Assembly: GCA_020049615.1 (NCBI GenBank)
Contig: JAIFKN010000175.1
Coordinates: forward strand, 1-43,170
DNA length: 43,170 nucleotides
DNA from: a bacterium
GTDB lineage: Bacteria > Planctomycetota > UBA11346
Reading direction: 5' to 3'
The notes beneath the pieces were generated by a model. It was given only the letters and a program-made list of their open reading frames with translations. It was not told the DNA's origin and ran no database searches. A program made the translations under genes and the position numbers. Shown piece after piece: positions 8,871 to 17,503 of the stretch. How positions within the stretch are numbered: the stretch's first letter is position 1; each line of letters opens with the position of its first letter.

Positions 8871-9794
8871 ATGGCTACGCTCTCCCGGGTGAGCCCGCGC
8901 TCCCGCTTCGCCCCGACCACCTCGGGCAGGGCGCATCCCGGCACCCTGCTCGCCGGACTGCTGTGCTGGCTCGACGCCCGCAGCCGCGGCGCGCACCTGA
9001 CGCTGCGACTCGAGGATCTCGATCCGGACCGCTGCCGACCCGAACACGCTGACGGCCTGCTCGACGATTTCGCCTGGTTCGGGCTCGATTGGGATGCCTG
9101 CGAACGCCAATCGGCGCATGGCGCCGGACACGCCGCCGCGCTCGACGCCCTGGCCGCGCAGGGTCGCCTGTACCCCAGCCCCTCAAGCCGTCGCGAATTG
9201 GCCGCCATCGGCCGCCGCGCGCCCGACGGCGGCTGGGCCTACGACAACCGTGATCGCGGACGGCCGCTGCCGTCAGGCGGCTGGCGCGCCTGCCGCGAAC
9301 CCCTGCGCTGCCGCATCGACGATGGCCGCATCGCGCTACGCGACGCTTCCGGACTCGACCTGTCCCAGGATCCGGCGGCCGAGGGCGGCGATCCGCTGGT
9401 CCGTCGTCGCGATGGTGTCGTCGCCTACGTCCTGGCCGTCGTGATCGATGACGCCCGTCTCGGCATCGATCGCGTGGTGCGCGGACGCGACATCGCCCCC
9501 GGTACTGCCGTCCAGGTCGCCCTGCAGCGCATCCTCGGCCTGCCCACGCCGGACTACCGGCACCATCTGCTGCTGTGGGAGCGTGGAGAGAAGCTGTCGA
9601 AATCCCACGGTTCGATCAGCGCCGCCGAACTGCGCCGCACGCGCAGTCCGGAGCAGTTGTGCGGATTCCTCGCCGCCTGCGCCGGACTGGCGGAGGAAGG
9701 GACGGCGTGCCGGCCGGGCGATCTGCTGCCCGGGTTCGCCTGGGAGCGCGTGCGGACGGATGATGTGGTGCTCACTCCCGGATTGAGAGGCTAG
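8871..9794 (+). CDS. gluQ: Glutamyl-Q tRNA(Asp) synthetase
   Basis: A 307-residue truncated GluRS-like enzyme that attaches glutamate to queuosine 34 of tRNA(Asp). It has [14 protein letters not shown] with the HxGH-like HPG at 22-24, DPDRCRPE in the usual place, [20 protein letters not shown], and a KMSKS-like GEKLSKSHG near residue 239. It lacks the anticodon-binding domain, as expected for this family. The zinc-binding Cys-x-Cys...Cys set seen in many GluQ proteins is absent: the corresponding stretch reads [19 protein letters not shown] 8871 is nine bases after the mreC-like gene. Confidence 0.88.
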   Translation: MATLSRVSPRSRFAPTTSGRAHPGTLLAGLLCWLDARSRGAHLTLRLEDLDPDRCRPEHADGLLDDFAWFGLDWDACERQSAHGAGHAAALDALAAQGRLYPSPSSRRELAAIGRRAPDGGWAYDNRDRGRPLPSGGWRACREPLRCRIDDGRIALRDASGLDLSQDPAAEGGDPLVRRRDGVVAYVLAVVIDDARLGIDRVVRGRDIAPGTAVQVALQRILGLPTPDYRHHLLLWERGEKLSKSHGSISAAELRRTRSPEQLCGFLAACAGLAEEGTACRPGDLLPGFAWERVRTDDVVLTPGLRG

Positions 9795-9821
9795 CCGGAC
9801 CGGCACCTTCCCGCTCGGCCG

Positions 9822-10575
9822 TCAGCCTTGGCGTTGCCGCAGCCACCGACCAGGCGTGGCGCCATGTACTCGGCGAAAGGCGTGGATGAAGTGCGGACTC
9901 GAGCAGAAGCCGCAGGCTGAAGCCACCGCCTTGATCGGTTCGCCGGCCTCGAGCAGATCGGTGGCGCGGCTGATGCGATAACGGCGCAGCCATTGGGCCG
10001 GAGGTTGGCCGCAGGTGGCGCGCAGCACGCGCGAGAGATGTTCGCGACTGACCTTGAGGCGCCGGGCCAGATCGGCCAGCGGAGGTGGATCCTGCCAGCA
10101 GGCGGCTGCAGGAGTACACCGCCGCCGGCCTGCCCATCGCCGTCGAATTCGGCCATGGGGCGCCGTTCGGGGGCGAGATGGCCCCGCTCGGCCGCAACCG
10201 GCCGGGCCTTGACGACAAGGGCGTGATGCAGGGCGGAGTCGGCGACATCGTGTGGATGCCAGCCTACGACGAGCAGTTCACCGCCTTCGTCAAACGCCTG
10301 CTCTGCGAACACGGCTGGCCCAAGGGCCCGATCAACGCGGTGAAGATCTGGAACGAACCGTGGAACGGCGGCTCGATCGCCGGCTGGGGCGCCGACGACG
10401 AGCGCTTCCGCGAACTGACCCTCGCCATGGACAAGGGCGTGCGCGCAGCGCGGGCCGAGGCCGGCGTCGAGGTGCTGCAGGGCGGCGCCGACTCGCGCAG
10501 CAGATGATAGCGCGGGCAGGGGCCGACCTGGGCATCCGCTCCGGAGCCGGAGCCTGCCTCCGGGTGCGGGGTCAT
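9822..10575 (-). pseudogene. AraC-family regulator, middle replaced by foreign fragment
   Basis: The C-terminal HTH region is clear in the minus frame ending at 9822: WQDPPPLADLARRLKVSREH, then LRATCGQPPAQWLRRYRIS and AVASACGFCSSPHFIHAFRR. It can be followed upstream only to about 10095. A possible N-terminal start (MTPHPEAG...CPRYHLLRES) lies at 10575-10490 on the same strand. Between them, instead of about 150 residues of sensor domain, lies a 400-bp piece that codes on the opposite strand for a glycoside-hydrolase-like protein. The gene is therefore not functional as it stands, or the contig is chimeric here. The N-terminal assignment is tentative; the C-terminal one is firm. Confidence 0.75.
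10094..10507 (+). pseudogene. Fragment of glycoside-hydrolase-like protein (WNEP motif)
   Basis: About 135 codons of well-formed protein sequence without its own start or natural end: LPIAVEFGHGAPFGGEMAPL, DIVWMPAYDEQFTAFVKRLL, NAVKIWNEPWNGGSIAGWG and FRELTLAMDKGVRAARAEAG. The WNEP motif is typical of the acid/base site of clan GH-A enzymes (GH5/GH39-like). It enters at about 10094-10105 and leaves at about 10495, breaking into AraC sequence on both sides. An open frame starts at an ATG at 10085 but the first residues are not native. The source gene is not in this window. Confidence 0.7.
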
Positions 10576-10673
10576 AGTACGGTATTGTGCCCGCCTAACG
10601 CTCAGGGGTCAAGGTGCATGGATGGTGCAAACATCGGAATTGTGACATGCGGGCCGAAAATCCATGCTCGGAC

Positions 10674-11963
10674 TCAGCGCACTGCCCGCGCCGCCGCAAG
10701 CAGGACGGCAGCGCTCGGCCGGTCGCTCATGCTGGTGCCGATCCAGGCCCAGGCTATGCGCCCGTCGCGCCCCAGGATCAGGGATGTTGGCTTGGCCAGT
10801 TCGCCCTCGATGCCGAGACCCTGCACCAGCAGTAGGTTGACATCGAGGGCGATGGGCAGCGGGGGCGGCTCGGCTCGGATCTGCTGTACCGCGTTGACGA
10901 AAGCGGAGAGGGACGAGACCGGACCGGGAAACACCACGACGATGTCAATGCCTGCCTCGGCGAAGGTCGCCGCCGCATCCGCCAGCGCAGCGGTCTGGCT
11001 GGCGCAATAGAGGCAGACGCTGCCCGAAAAACCACGCATCAGGATGAGCACCGTCGGGCGGGCCGGTGCAGCGAGGTTGATCAGGCTTCCGGCACTGGAC
11101 AGGAGACTCGTCTGCGGCAGGGGCCGGCCTATCAGACGAAGCGCCGATGGATCGCCTCCGGCCAGTTGCGGTTGCGGCCCGGGCGCCGGCGCCGCGGCTG
11201 CGGCCTGGGCGAGGGCGCCGGTAAATCCCCGTCGGAGCGAGTCGGCGAAGCCGCGGAGGATGCTGCCGTACGTGATCAGCGGCGGCAGCGGCGTCGCCTC
11301 GACGGCAAGCGGCGGCGGCTGATCGACCTCGGGCAGCATGGCCGAGGTAGGTGCCGCTTCGGCAGCAGCCGCAACTGGCGGAGCGACGAGACGTGCGGCG
11401 AATCCAGCCCGCGCTGCCGTTTCGGTGATGCGCTCGTTCCACGGTGATCCGGGGCCTTCCCACCGCGCCTCAACCGCCAGAGTCGCGGCGGCAACCAGCC
11501 AATCCACGCTGGCCCGGCCGGGATCCTGCCAGCGCAAGGAATCGACCGTGGCGACAGGCGGCGTGCCGCCGTACTCGCGCACCTCCCCGTCGAGGATCCA
11601 CGGCCCGCTCCGGCGACCCTGCCACATGAGGCCCGCTGCCAGCACATGCCCGTCGGCGCCGCGCGTGCTCCACCAGCCATGCTGGATCCCGGCGCGGAAA
11701 TGACCGACGCCAGCCGGTTCGCCACCAGGATGGCCATAGGTCCACCGCCCTTCCTGGCGTCCATCGCTGAACGCACCCTCGCTGGCAAGGGTGCCATCAG
11801 CATGCCAATTGCTCCACGTGCCGATCGGTTTGTAGCCGTCGAGCGATCCGCGTTCCTGGGGACGCCCGTCCGGCCAATCGCGGAGATGCGCCCGCTGACC
11901 CGCGCACCCGGCGATCAGGATCATCGACGCGACGATCGCGAGAATCGTGCGGCAAGCGGTCAT
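10674..11963 (-). CDS. Lipoprotein with MORN-like repeats and thioredoxin-like domain
   Basis: A 429-residue predicted lipoprotein: signal peptide with lipobox LIAGC (Cys20). Residues about 25-135 hold YwqK/MORN-type repeats (GTWSNWHADGTLASEGAFSD, GRWTYGHPGGEPAGVGHF, GWWSTRGADGHVLAAGL). A Pro/Ala-rich linker follows, and residues about 280-425 form an AhpC/TSA-like thioredoxin fold (PTVLILMRGFSGSVCLYCAS) with a CxxC at Cys317 and Cys320. A redox role at the envelope is inferred from this motif; the MORN repeats probably mediate protein or membrane contact. The ATG at 11963 was chosen because GGAGGG lies 6 bases upstream and the signal peptide begins there. It is divergent from the lipocalin gene, 73 bp apart. 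Confidence 0.8.
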   Translation of the reverse strand: MTACRTILAIVASMILIAGCAGQRAHLRDWPDGRPQERGSLDGYKPIGTWSNWHADGTLASEGAFSDGRQEGRWTYGHPGGEPAGVGHFRAGIQHGWWSTRGADGHVLAAGLMWQGRRSGPWILDGEVREYGGTPPVATVDSLRWQDPGRASVDWLVAAATLAVEARWEGPGSPWNERITETAARAGFAARLVAPPVAAAAEAAPTSAMLPEVDQPPPLAVEATPLPPLITYGSILRGFADSLRRGFTGALAQAAAAAPAPGPQPQLAGGDPSALRLIGRPLPQTSLLSSAGSLINLAAPARPTVLILMRGFSGSVCLYCASQTAALADAAATFAEAGIDIVVVFPGPVSSLSAFVNAVQQIRAEPPPLPIALDVNLLLVQGLGIEGELAKPTSLILGRDGRIAWAWIGTSMSDRPSAAVLLAAARAVR

Positions 11964-12036
11964 CCGAGTCCCTCCGCCGTGGAAACCTGCGTTGTATGCA
12001 TATCCCTCAAGCCTCTTCATCGCTAACCTGCTACGC

Positions 12037-12576
12037 ATGCGTCACAGCAGCCACCGTCCAGCGACCATCCTCGCCCTCGCCTCGGCGCTGGCCTTGGCCG
12101 GGTGCGCTGCGCAACCGCCCCTGCGCACCGTCCAGCACATCGAACTGCCGCGCATGGAAGGCACCTGGTACGTCACCCACCACATCCCCTATTGGCTGGA
12201 GGAGGGCAAGGTCGCCACCGCCGACATCTATCGCCTCCGCCCCGACGGCCGCATGGACAACACCTTCGTCTTCCGTCGTGGTTCGTTCGACGCCCCGGAA
12301 GAGCGCTGGGAAGGCGTCGCCTGGGTCCACGACACCACCACCAACGCGCACTGGAAGGTGCGCTTCCTGTGGCCCTTCTCGGTCGATTACCTGATCATCG
12401 ACCAGGATCCCGACTATGCCTGGGTGGCCGTCGGGCATCCCTCGCGCGACTACTTCTGGATCCTCTCGCGCACCCGTCAGCTGCCCGAGACGACCATCGA
12501 GGGCATCATGGCCCGCGCCGTTGAACAGGGGTATGATCGCAGCCGATTCGCCGCGGTGCCGCAGCCGGCGGAATGA
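12037..12576 (+). CDS. Lipocalin (Blc-type) outer-membrane lipoprotein
   Basis: A 179-residue lipoprotein: signal peptide with lipobox LALAGC (Cys23), then the lipocalin GxW motif in MEGTWYVTHHIPYW, and the strand pattern YLIIDQDPDYAWVAVGHPSR and YFWILSRTRQLP typical of bacterial Blc. Blc proteins bind fatty acids or lysophospholipids at the outer membrane. Length is normal. The open frame extends upstream to 11947 but the signal peptide fixes the start at 12037. It is intact although it lies between two damaged loci. Confidence 0.9.
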   Translation: MRHSSHRPATILALASALALAGCAAQPPLRTVQHIELPRMEGTWYVTHHIPYWLEEGKVATADIYRLRPDGRMDNTFVFRRGSFDAPEERWEGVAWVHDTTTNAHWKVRFLWPFSVDYLIIDQDPDYAWVAVGHPSRDYFWILSRTRQLPETTIEGIMARAVEQGYDRSRFAAVPQPAE

Positions 12577-12589
12577 CGGCAGCCCCGGG

Positions 12590-13161
12590 TCAGGTCTGGA
12601 ACGACGCATACCAGTGCGGCAGCGCCTCACGCGAGGCGGCGGCGTGCGCGGCGGCGTCCTCGCCGCGGTCGAAGATGGTAACGGTGCCGTCGCCATGGCC
12701 TGGAAGGTCTCGTTGTACCACAGGCCGATCTGGCGCCCCGACCAGTAGGTGAAGCGGCTGGGATCGACCGCGAACAGGGTTGGCACGCCCTGATCGTCCT
12801 TGGGCTTGTCCGGATCGCTGCGCCAGATCGGGCCGGCGGCGGCGCTGAACACCTTGAGCGTCTTCGCGCCGTCCTGCACCAGCCGGCCCTCGATCCACAC
12901 CAGCGAGGCCAGCTTGCGGCCCTGCACCGTGACCGCATCACCGGGCTTCACGCCCTGGTCGTTGGCCAGCGGCATGGTCAGCGATCCGTCGAGATACCCG
13001 CCGAGGTCGAGGTAGGGTTCGTTCCACCATTCGACGACGGCGTTGCGCCCGAGGTCGCGGCCCAGTTCGCCGAGCCTGCGCCCGATCGCCCGGGTCGGGG
13101 TCTCCCAGTCCTTGCCCGACAGATCGCCCGGTTCGGACCGACGTGACCGATCCCGATGCAA
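12590..13161 (-). pseudogene. Remnant of a glycoside-hydrolase-like gene, truncated and frameshifted
   Basis: In one minus frame: KDWETPTRAIGRRLGELGRD, VVEWWNEPYLDLGGYLDG, LASLVWIEGRLVQDGAK and FTYWSGRQIGLWYNETFQAM. At about 12700 the sensible reading moves to another frame (GDGTVTIFDRGEDAAAH, then ALPHWYASFQT) and stops at 12590. The 5' part is missing: upstream of about 13150 there is only unrelated sequence and a stop. The WWNEPY motif suggests a GH-A clan enzyme. The frame change together with the abrupt join suggests an internal deletion. The fragment may derive from the same kind of gene as the fragment at 10094-10507, but the two share no overlapping segment that could show this. Confidence 0.65.
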
Positions 13162-14230
13162 CGAGGCCGATCACTCGGTGGAGCGCACGGTCCGCGGCAT
13201 GCGCGCTACGCCAGTAGCCGACGGTGTAGGCGTCCCACGACGGGAGCTTGCCGACCTCGACTTCCGCAGCCGTTTCGGCCCCATCGGCGAGCACCGGGAC
13301 GGGGATGCGCACGGCACGCACTGGTTTGCCCTTGGCGGCGAACTCGACGTCGACCACCGCCTTGTCGGCGATCCGCCCGAGGCGGTTCGCCAGTTCGACC
13401 CGCAGCCGGCCGCGCTCGAGGATCAGCCGGCGGATGACGAGGTCAGCGCCGCTGGTCGGCGGCTGCTCGAGCACGATCCGCCCGCCCTCGGAGCTGGGCA
13501 TGGTCGCCTGCACGGCGATGCCGGCATAGTCGGGGACCTTGGCCATGACCAGGCGCTGGCCCAGGCTGCCACGCGGCGGCACCGGCTTGGCCGTCTTCAC
13601 CTCGCCGGTGGCCACCGACTTGCCGTCCCGTCCAAGAAGGCGCACCGTCTGCACGGCTCCGGCAGGCGCCTCCACCGGACCCAGGTTCCACAGGTTCCAA
13701 GTGACGACCAGCGAGCTCGACCGGCTCTTCTCGGGCTCGCCGTTGGCATTGACTGCCAGCAGCAGCGGCTCGCCGAGGTTGCCGATAGCCAGCGGCGCCG
13801 CCTGCTTGTCGGGTCCGACGAAGGCCTCGGTGCCCCCCTCCCAGGCCGCCTCCAGCCGCCAGGCCGCGAAGGTCGGGCAGTTCAGGCGCAGGGCCAGGTC
13901 CCGCTGCTCGCCGGCCGTCAGCGCCTCCTGCGGCGTCCACTCGCCCTGGCGCAACACCTCCTGCGATGGTCCAAGGGTGGCGACGCGCAACCGCAGACCG
14001 CTCCGGGCCTCGGACCCGGCGCTCAGGCGCAGATCCCACTCGAAGAAGGGCTTGTAGCTCAGGTCGGCGCGACCGCTCCAGATCCATGCGCCGACCACCG
14101 CCAGTCCGGGCCCGGCATCACCGACCTTCCTGGACTGCGCGAGGAGCGAGGCGCGGGCCTCGTCGGGCAGCATCGGTTCGCCGGCGACGAGACCGAGGAC
14201 GGCCAGGAGCAGGGGCAGGAGGCGAAACAT
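12938..14230 (-). CDS. Secreted protein of unknown family, 3' part not native
   Basis: A 430-codon frame starting with a Sec signal peptide (MFRLLPLLLAVLGLVAGEP). Residues 20-340 are a beta-rich exported protein with CARDB/Ig-like strands: SSLVVTWNLWNLGPVEAPAG, ADLVIRRLILERGRLRVELA, KAVVDVEFAAKGKPVRAVRI and VGKLPSWDAYTVGYWR. Beyond that point (below about 13195) the residues are an out-of-frame reading of the neighbouring hydrolase remnant, so the original stop is lost. A one-base loss at TGGCGTAG (13190-13197) would explain it: the native protein may have ended at VGYWR. It lies 57 bp after the alpha/beta hydrolase gene and may belong to the same operon. Its function is unknown. Confidence 0.65.
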   Translation of the reverse strand: MFRLLPLLLAVLGLVAGEPMLPDEARASLLAQSRKVGDAGPGLAVVGAWIWSGRADLSYKPFFEWDLRLSAGSEARSGLRLRVATLGPSQEVLRQGEWTPQEALTAGEQRDLALRLNCPTFAAWRLEAAWEGGTEAFVGPDKQAAPLAIGNLGEPLLLAVNANGEPEKSRSSSLVVTWNLWNLGPVEAPAGAVQTVRLLGRDGKSVATGEVKTAKPVPPRGSLGQRLVMAKVPDYAGIAVQATMPSSEGGRIVLEQPPTSGADLVIRRLILERGRLRVELANRLGRIADKAVVDVEFAAKGKPVRAVRIPVPVLADGAETAAEVEVGKLPSWDAYTVGYWRSAHAADRALHRVIGLVASGSVTSVRTGRSVGQGLGDPDPGDRAQARRTGPRPRAQRRRRMVERTLPRPRRVSRRIADHAAGQRPGREAR

Positions 14231-14287
14231 GGTCGTGAGTCGAACGCGGACCAGGCACCTCGGTTCACCCGTCATGCCCGGCAGGGA

Positions 14288-15505
14288 CTACCGCGCCATC
14301 AGCCCGGCGGCGATGCGCTCGGCATCTGCCTTGGCCTTCACGCCATATTCCGCGTCCGGGTGGCGCTTGGCGAGCTCGGCATACTGCTTGGCGACATCGC
14401 CGAGACGGCCCTTGGCGGCGCCGGCCTTCTGCTCGGCCGCGTTGATCTGACGCCATGCCGCCTGCGCCGCCCATTGCCCCTTCACCGCAGGATCCTTGCG
14501 CAATTCCCCGAGCTTGCCGGACAGCTCCTTGCGCGCCGCTGCGTCCACCGCCGCCAAGGCCGGATCCTCGGACAGGGCCAGCAGCAGGCCGTGGCGCTTC
14601 CACGCGTCGCTCTCGCGTTCGGCCGGCGCCAGCGACAGGCGGTACCAGGCGGCGGCGAAGGGTGCCGCGGCGGGGCTCTTGGCGAAGGCCGGCAGGGCCA
14701 GGAGCGCAGCGCACTCGCCGCGACGACGCTCCGCCTCAGCCTCGTCCGGCGGCTCGGTCTCGAGCCGGGCCTTGGCCTCGGCCAGCCAGGCGGCGCGCTC
14801 GGCCGGCGCAAGCTTCGGGTGGGTGGCGCGCGCCACCGTCAGCATCCAGTCGAGGAAGGAGACCAGCTTCTCCCGCGGAGCCCCGCTGTGCCCACCGGGA
14901 TGGGTCTCGCAACGCACTGCGTTGCCGTTGCGGCGCGTCGCCTCGACATCGGCCAAGGCCCCGGCGATGGGGATGTTCTCGTCCTTCTCGCCCAGCCAGT
15001 AGCCGACCGCCATGTGCTTCGGCAGCGGCGGGCTCTCGCTCATGATCTGCATGAAGACGCCGGCGAAGTCGTCGGCGTGGCGCATCGCCAGATGGTGCGA
15101 CATCCGCCCGCCGCCGCTGCCGCCGCTGGCGAAGCGCAGCAGCGGGTGGATGCGCACCCGCTCCAGCACATTCCCGTAGGTCGCATCCTGGATCAGATGG
15201 ATGGTATCGAAGGTCTGGCCATTGGCGGTGCCGTTGATGCCGATGATGATGACACCGCGCGATTCGGACCATTCCTCGAGCCCGCCGAGCCCGGGATTGC
15301 CCTTGGGCGAGCTGAGGAAGACGGCGGGCATCGCCTTCGCGTCGGGGTCGGCGTATTGCCTGGGGAGGTAGGCGTTCCAGCTCCAGGCCTCGCGCTTGCC
15401 AGGGATGGTGAGATTGAGGTGCTTGCCGGGGGTCAGCGGATCAGCGGCGCTGACGGCGACGATGAGGGCGAACAGGGCGAAGGTCGCACGCATGCCGCAG
15501 GACAT
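14288..15505 (-). CDS. Exported alpha/beta hydrolase, esterase-like
   Basis: A 405-residue secreted protein: signal peptide (about 1-21) followed by an alpha/beta hydrolase fold resembling PHB-depolymerase/feruloyl-esterase-type enzymes. MPAVFLSSPKGNPGLGGLEE is the first strand and loop; GVIIIGINGTANGQ follows; the nucleophile elbow is ASGGSGGGRM at about 126-135 (GxSxG); a likely catalytic His is in GGHSG near residue 216. The C-terminal 170 residues are helical and unassigned. An alternative start is Met5 (15493); neither has a clear ribosome-binding site. It follows the heparinase-like gene by 51 bp, so it may remove acyl groups from the same polysaccharide. Confidence 0.78.
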   Translation of the reverse strand: MSCGMRATFALFALIVAVSAADPLTPGKHLNLTIPGKREAWSWNAYLPRQYADPDAKAMPAVFLSSPKGNPGLGGLEEWSESRGVIIIGINGTANGQTFDTIHLIQDATYGNVLERVRIHPLLRFASGGSGGGRMSHHLAMRHADDFAGVFMQIMSESPPLPKHMAVGYWLGEKDENIPIAGALADVEATRRNGNAVRCETHPGGHSGAPREKLVSFLDWMLTVARATHPKLAPAERAAWLAEAKARLETEPPDEAEAERRRGECAALLALPAFAKSPAAAPFAAAWYRLSLAPAERESDAWKRHGLLLALSEDPALAAVDAAARKELSGKLGELRKDPAVKGQWAAQAAWRQINAAEQKAGAAKGRLGDVAKQYAELAKRHPDAEYGVKAKADAERIAAGLMAR

Positions 15506-15556
15506 AGCACGGAAGGGGTCGGGCAGAAGCCAGGAAACCCCACCAGCCGCCGGAGG

Positions 15557-17383
15557 CTAGACCGGGGTGATCGCCAGGCTGGCGCTGCCGCCGGTTGGGA
15601 GATCCGTCCGCAGCGTCAGCCGCCAGAGCTTCGGCCACGAGCGCAGCATCGTCTCATCGCACGGGATCTCCTCGACGGAGGCGGATACCGGCTGGCCGGC
15701 GGCGATCCGCACCCGCTGGCCGTCGCGCTCGACCAGCCAGGCGCCGGCGCCATCCGCCATCGGGCAGGCGGTGAGCAGCAGCGGCAGGGCGTAGGCCGCG
15801 CTCCGTCCAGCGTCGAGCTGGTCGACCAGGCGGACGCTGCCATCGGCGCGGGTCAGCGTGACGCTGCGCCGCAGGCTGCGGACGCCAGCCTCGGCCGCGT
15901 AGCAGGCGGCGAGGTCGAGGCCGAGCGCAGCAGCGGCTGCCTGGCTGCTGCATGATACTGCGGCGGCCTTGCGCTCGGCTCCGGCGAGCTGCTCATGCCC
16001 ATCGATCTGCGGCACGGCGTGGCCGGCGCCGCGCGTCCACCACAGCTCGTAGCGCCGCGGGCCGAAGGTCTGCGCGGTGTACTCGCCGCGGCCGGCGTCG
16101 ACCAGCAGCGGCACGCCGTGGCGGTGGATGACGAACTGCCCGACGTCATTGTGGTTGTGGTTCTCGGCGTTGTGCCCGCCCTTCACCGCCAGGGCGGTGC
16201 CGCCGCCATGCGCGACCAGGACCTGCAGGTCGGGCAGCCAGGCGTCGGCCGGCACGGCCATGGCGCGGGGAGGATGGCCATCGAACCAGCACAGCGAGCG
16301 CAGCTGGTTGACGATCAGGTCGCCGACCGCCGGCGCCTCGACCTCGCCGGCCTGTTGCGGATCGTCGAGCAGGCAGGCCAGCGCGTGCAGCTCCGGCGAA
16401 CCGGTCCGCCCGGCTGCGGCGCCCAGCGCGCCGGCAGGGAGCCGGACGCGGGGATGGCCGTCGGCGAAGGCCGGGAACGAACCGCCGCCGAGATGCATGC
16501 GGGCAGGGAAGCGCATGATCTCGCCCAGCCGTGGGTCGGCAGCCCAGCCATTCACCAGCCCTCCGGTGCGGGCGTGCACCTCCTCGAGGGCGCGGATGAC
16601 GCAGGCCCCGGCCACGCTCCAGTACATCACGCCCTCATCGCAGCCGCCATCGGCGCCCTGGCGGTTGACATAGCTGTCGACCACGCCGAGCAGGCGATGG
16701 ACCAGGCGGCCCCAGGTCGCTGGTTCGCCGCGCAGGACAAAGCCGGCGGCGATGATCGACGACGAGGCGCACCACACGCTCCAGTTGTTGTCGCCGCCGA
16801 ACCACCACGGGGTGCTGCCGGCGAGGAGCGGATCGATGATCCGGCGGCGGATCTCCTCGGCCGCCCGCGGGACGATGCGGCAGTCGATCGCTTCGAGCTG
16901 CGGCCCGATCAGCTGGCAGGTCTCGGCCAGCACCAACGCCGTCTCGCAGTTGAACAGGTCGAGATAGCCGCCGCCGCCGGTCGGCGGCAGGCAGCTGGAG
17001 ACGTCGGCCGGCAGTCCGTGCCGGGCGTGCGCGGGGACGCACCAGCTCGCCTCGTCGCAGACCAGCCAGACGCCGTCCGCGGCATCGGCGGCGAAGCAGG
17101 ACTCGCCGCTCGCGGCGCAGGCGATGGCGGCGGATCCCAGGCGGCGCCGGCGGTAGAAATAGGGGCGCTCGTACCCGGACCGGTTGCCATCGCGGTAGTA
17201 GCGCAGATAGGAGCCGAGCGTCAGCGCAGGCCAGGGCTGGCCGAGCTGCCGCCGCGCCACCTCGATCTGATGCTGCGCCCGTGGCGCGCTCCGCTGCCAG
17301 GCCGTGACCGGGAAGGGGAAGTCACCGTGGGCGGCGAACGCCTCCGCAAGCATGCTGGCGGAGAAGGTGCCGTGCAGATCCAT
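15557..17383 (-). CDS. Heparinase II/III-like protein
   Basis: A 608-residue protein with an alpha/alpha-toroid N-terminal half (about 150-330; WWFGGDNNWSVWCASSSIIA) and a C-terminal beta-sandwich that opens with the hallmark GGHNAENHNHNDVGQFVIH near residues 402-421, then VPLLVDAGRGEYTAQTFGPR. This is typical of PF07940 polysaccharide lyases acting on uronic-acid-containing glycans. No signal peptide is visible; the chain begins MDLHGTFSASMLAEAF. A cytoplasmic oligosaccharide lyase is therefore more likely than a secreted one. The substrate cannot be deduced. It leads a run of minus-strand genes (lyase, esterase, secreted protein). Confidence 0.85.
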   Translation of the reverse strand: MDLHGTFSASMLAEAFAAHGDFPFPVTAWQRSAPRAQHQIEVARRQLGQPWPALTLGSYLRYYRDGNRSGYERPYFYRRRRLGSAAIACAASGESCFAADAADGVWLVCDEASWCVPAHARHGLPADVSSCLPPTGGGGYLDLFNCETALVLAETCQLIGPQLEAIDCRIVPRAAEEIRRRIIDPLLAGSTPWWFGGDNNWSVWCASSSIIAAGFVLRGEPATWGRLVHRLLGVVDSYVNRQGADGGCDEGVMYWSVAGACVIRALEEVHARTGGLVNGWAADPRLGEIMRFPARMHLGGGSFPAFADGHPRVRLPAGALGAAAGRTGSPELHALACLLDDPQQAGEVEAPAVGDLIVNQLRSLCWFDGHPPRAMAVPADAWLPDLQVLVAHGGGTALAVKGGHNAENHNHNDVGQFVIHRHGVPLLVDAGRGEYTAQTFGPRRYELWWTRGAGHAVPQIDGHEQLAGAERKAAAVSCSSQAAAAALGLDLAACYAAEAGVRSLRRSVTLTRADGSVRLVDQLDAGRSAAYALPLLLTACPMADGAGAWLVERDGQRVRIAAGQPVSASVEEIPCDETMLRSWPKLWRLTLRTDLPTGGSASLAITPV

Positions 17384-17503
17384 GTCGTCGCCTCGGGCTG
17401 ATCGGGATGCGGACGCCAGGCATCCTACCGCAGCCCCAGGCTGGACAACATGGCTCCTATTCCCGTCTAGGAACCGCAGTTCCCGGTTGGGGCTCCGCTC
17501 AGG

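Noticed and set aside
13043..15955. 970-codon plus-strand open frame
   Set aside because: It runs antisense through three minus-strand genes with signal peptides and family motifs; it has low-complexity Arg/Gly/Ala composition with no motif. High GC content makes such frames common.
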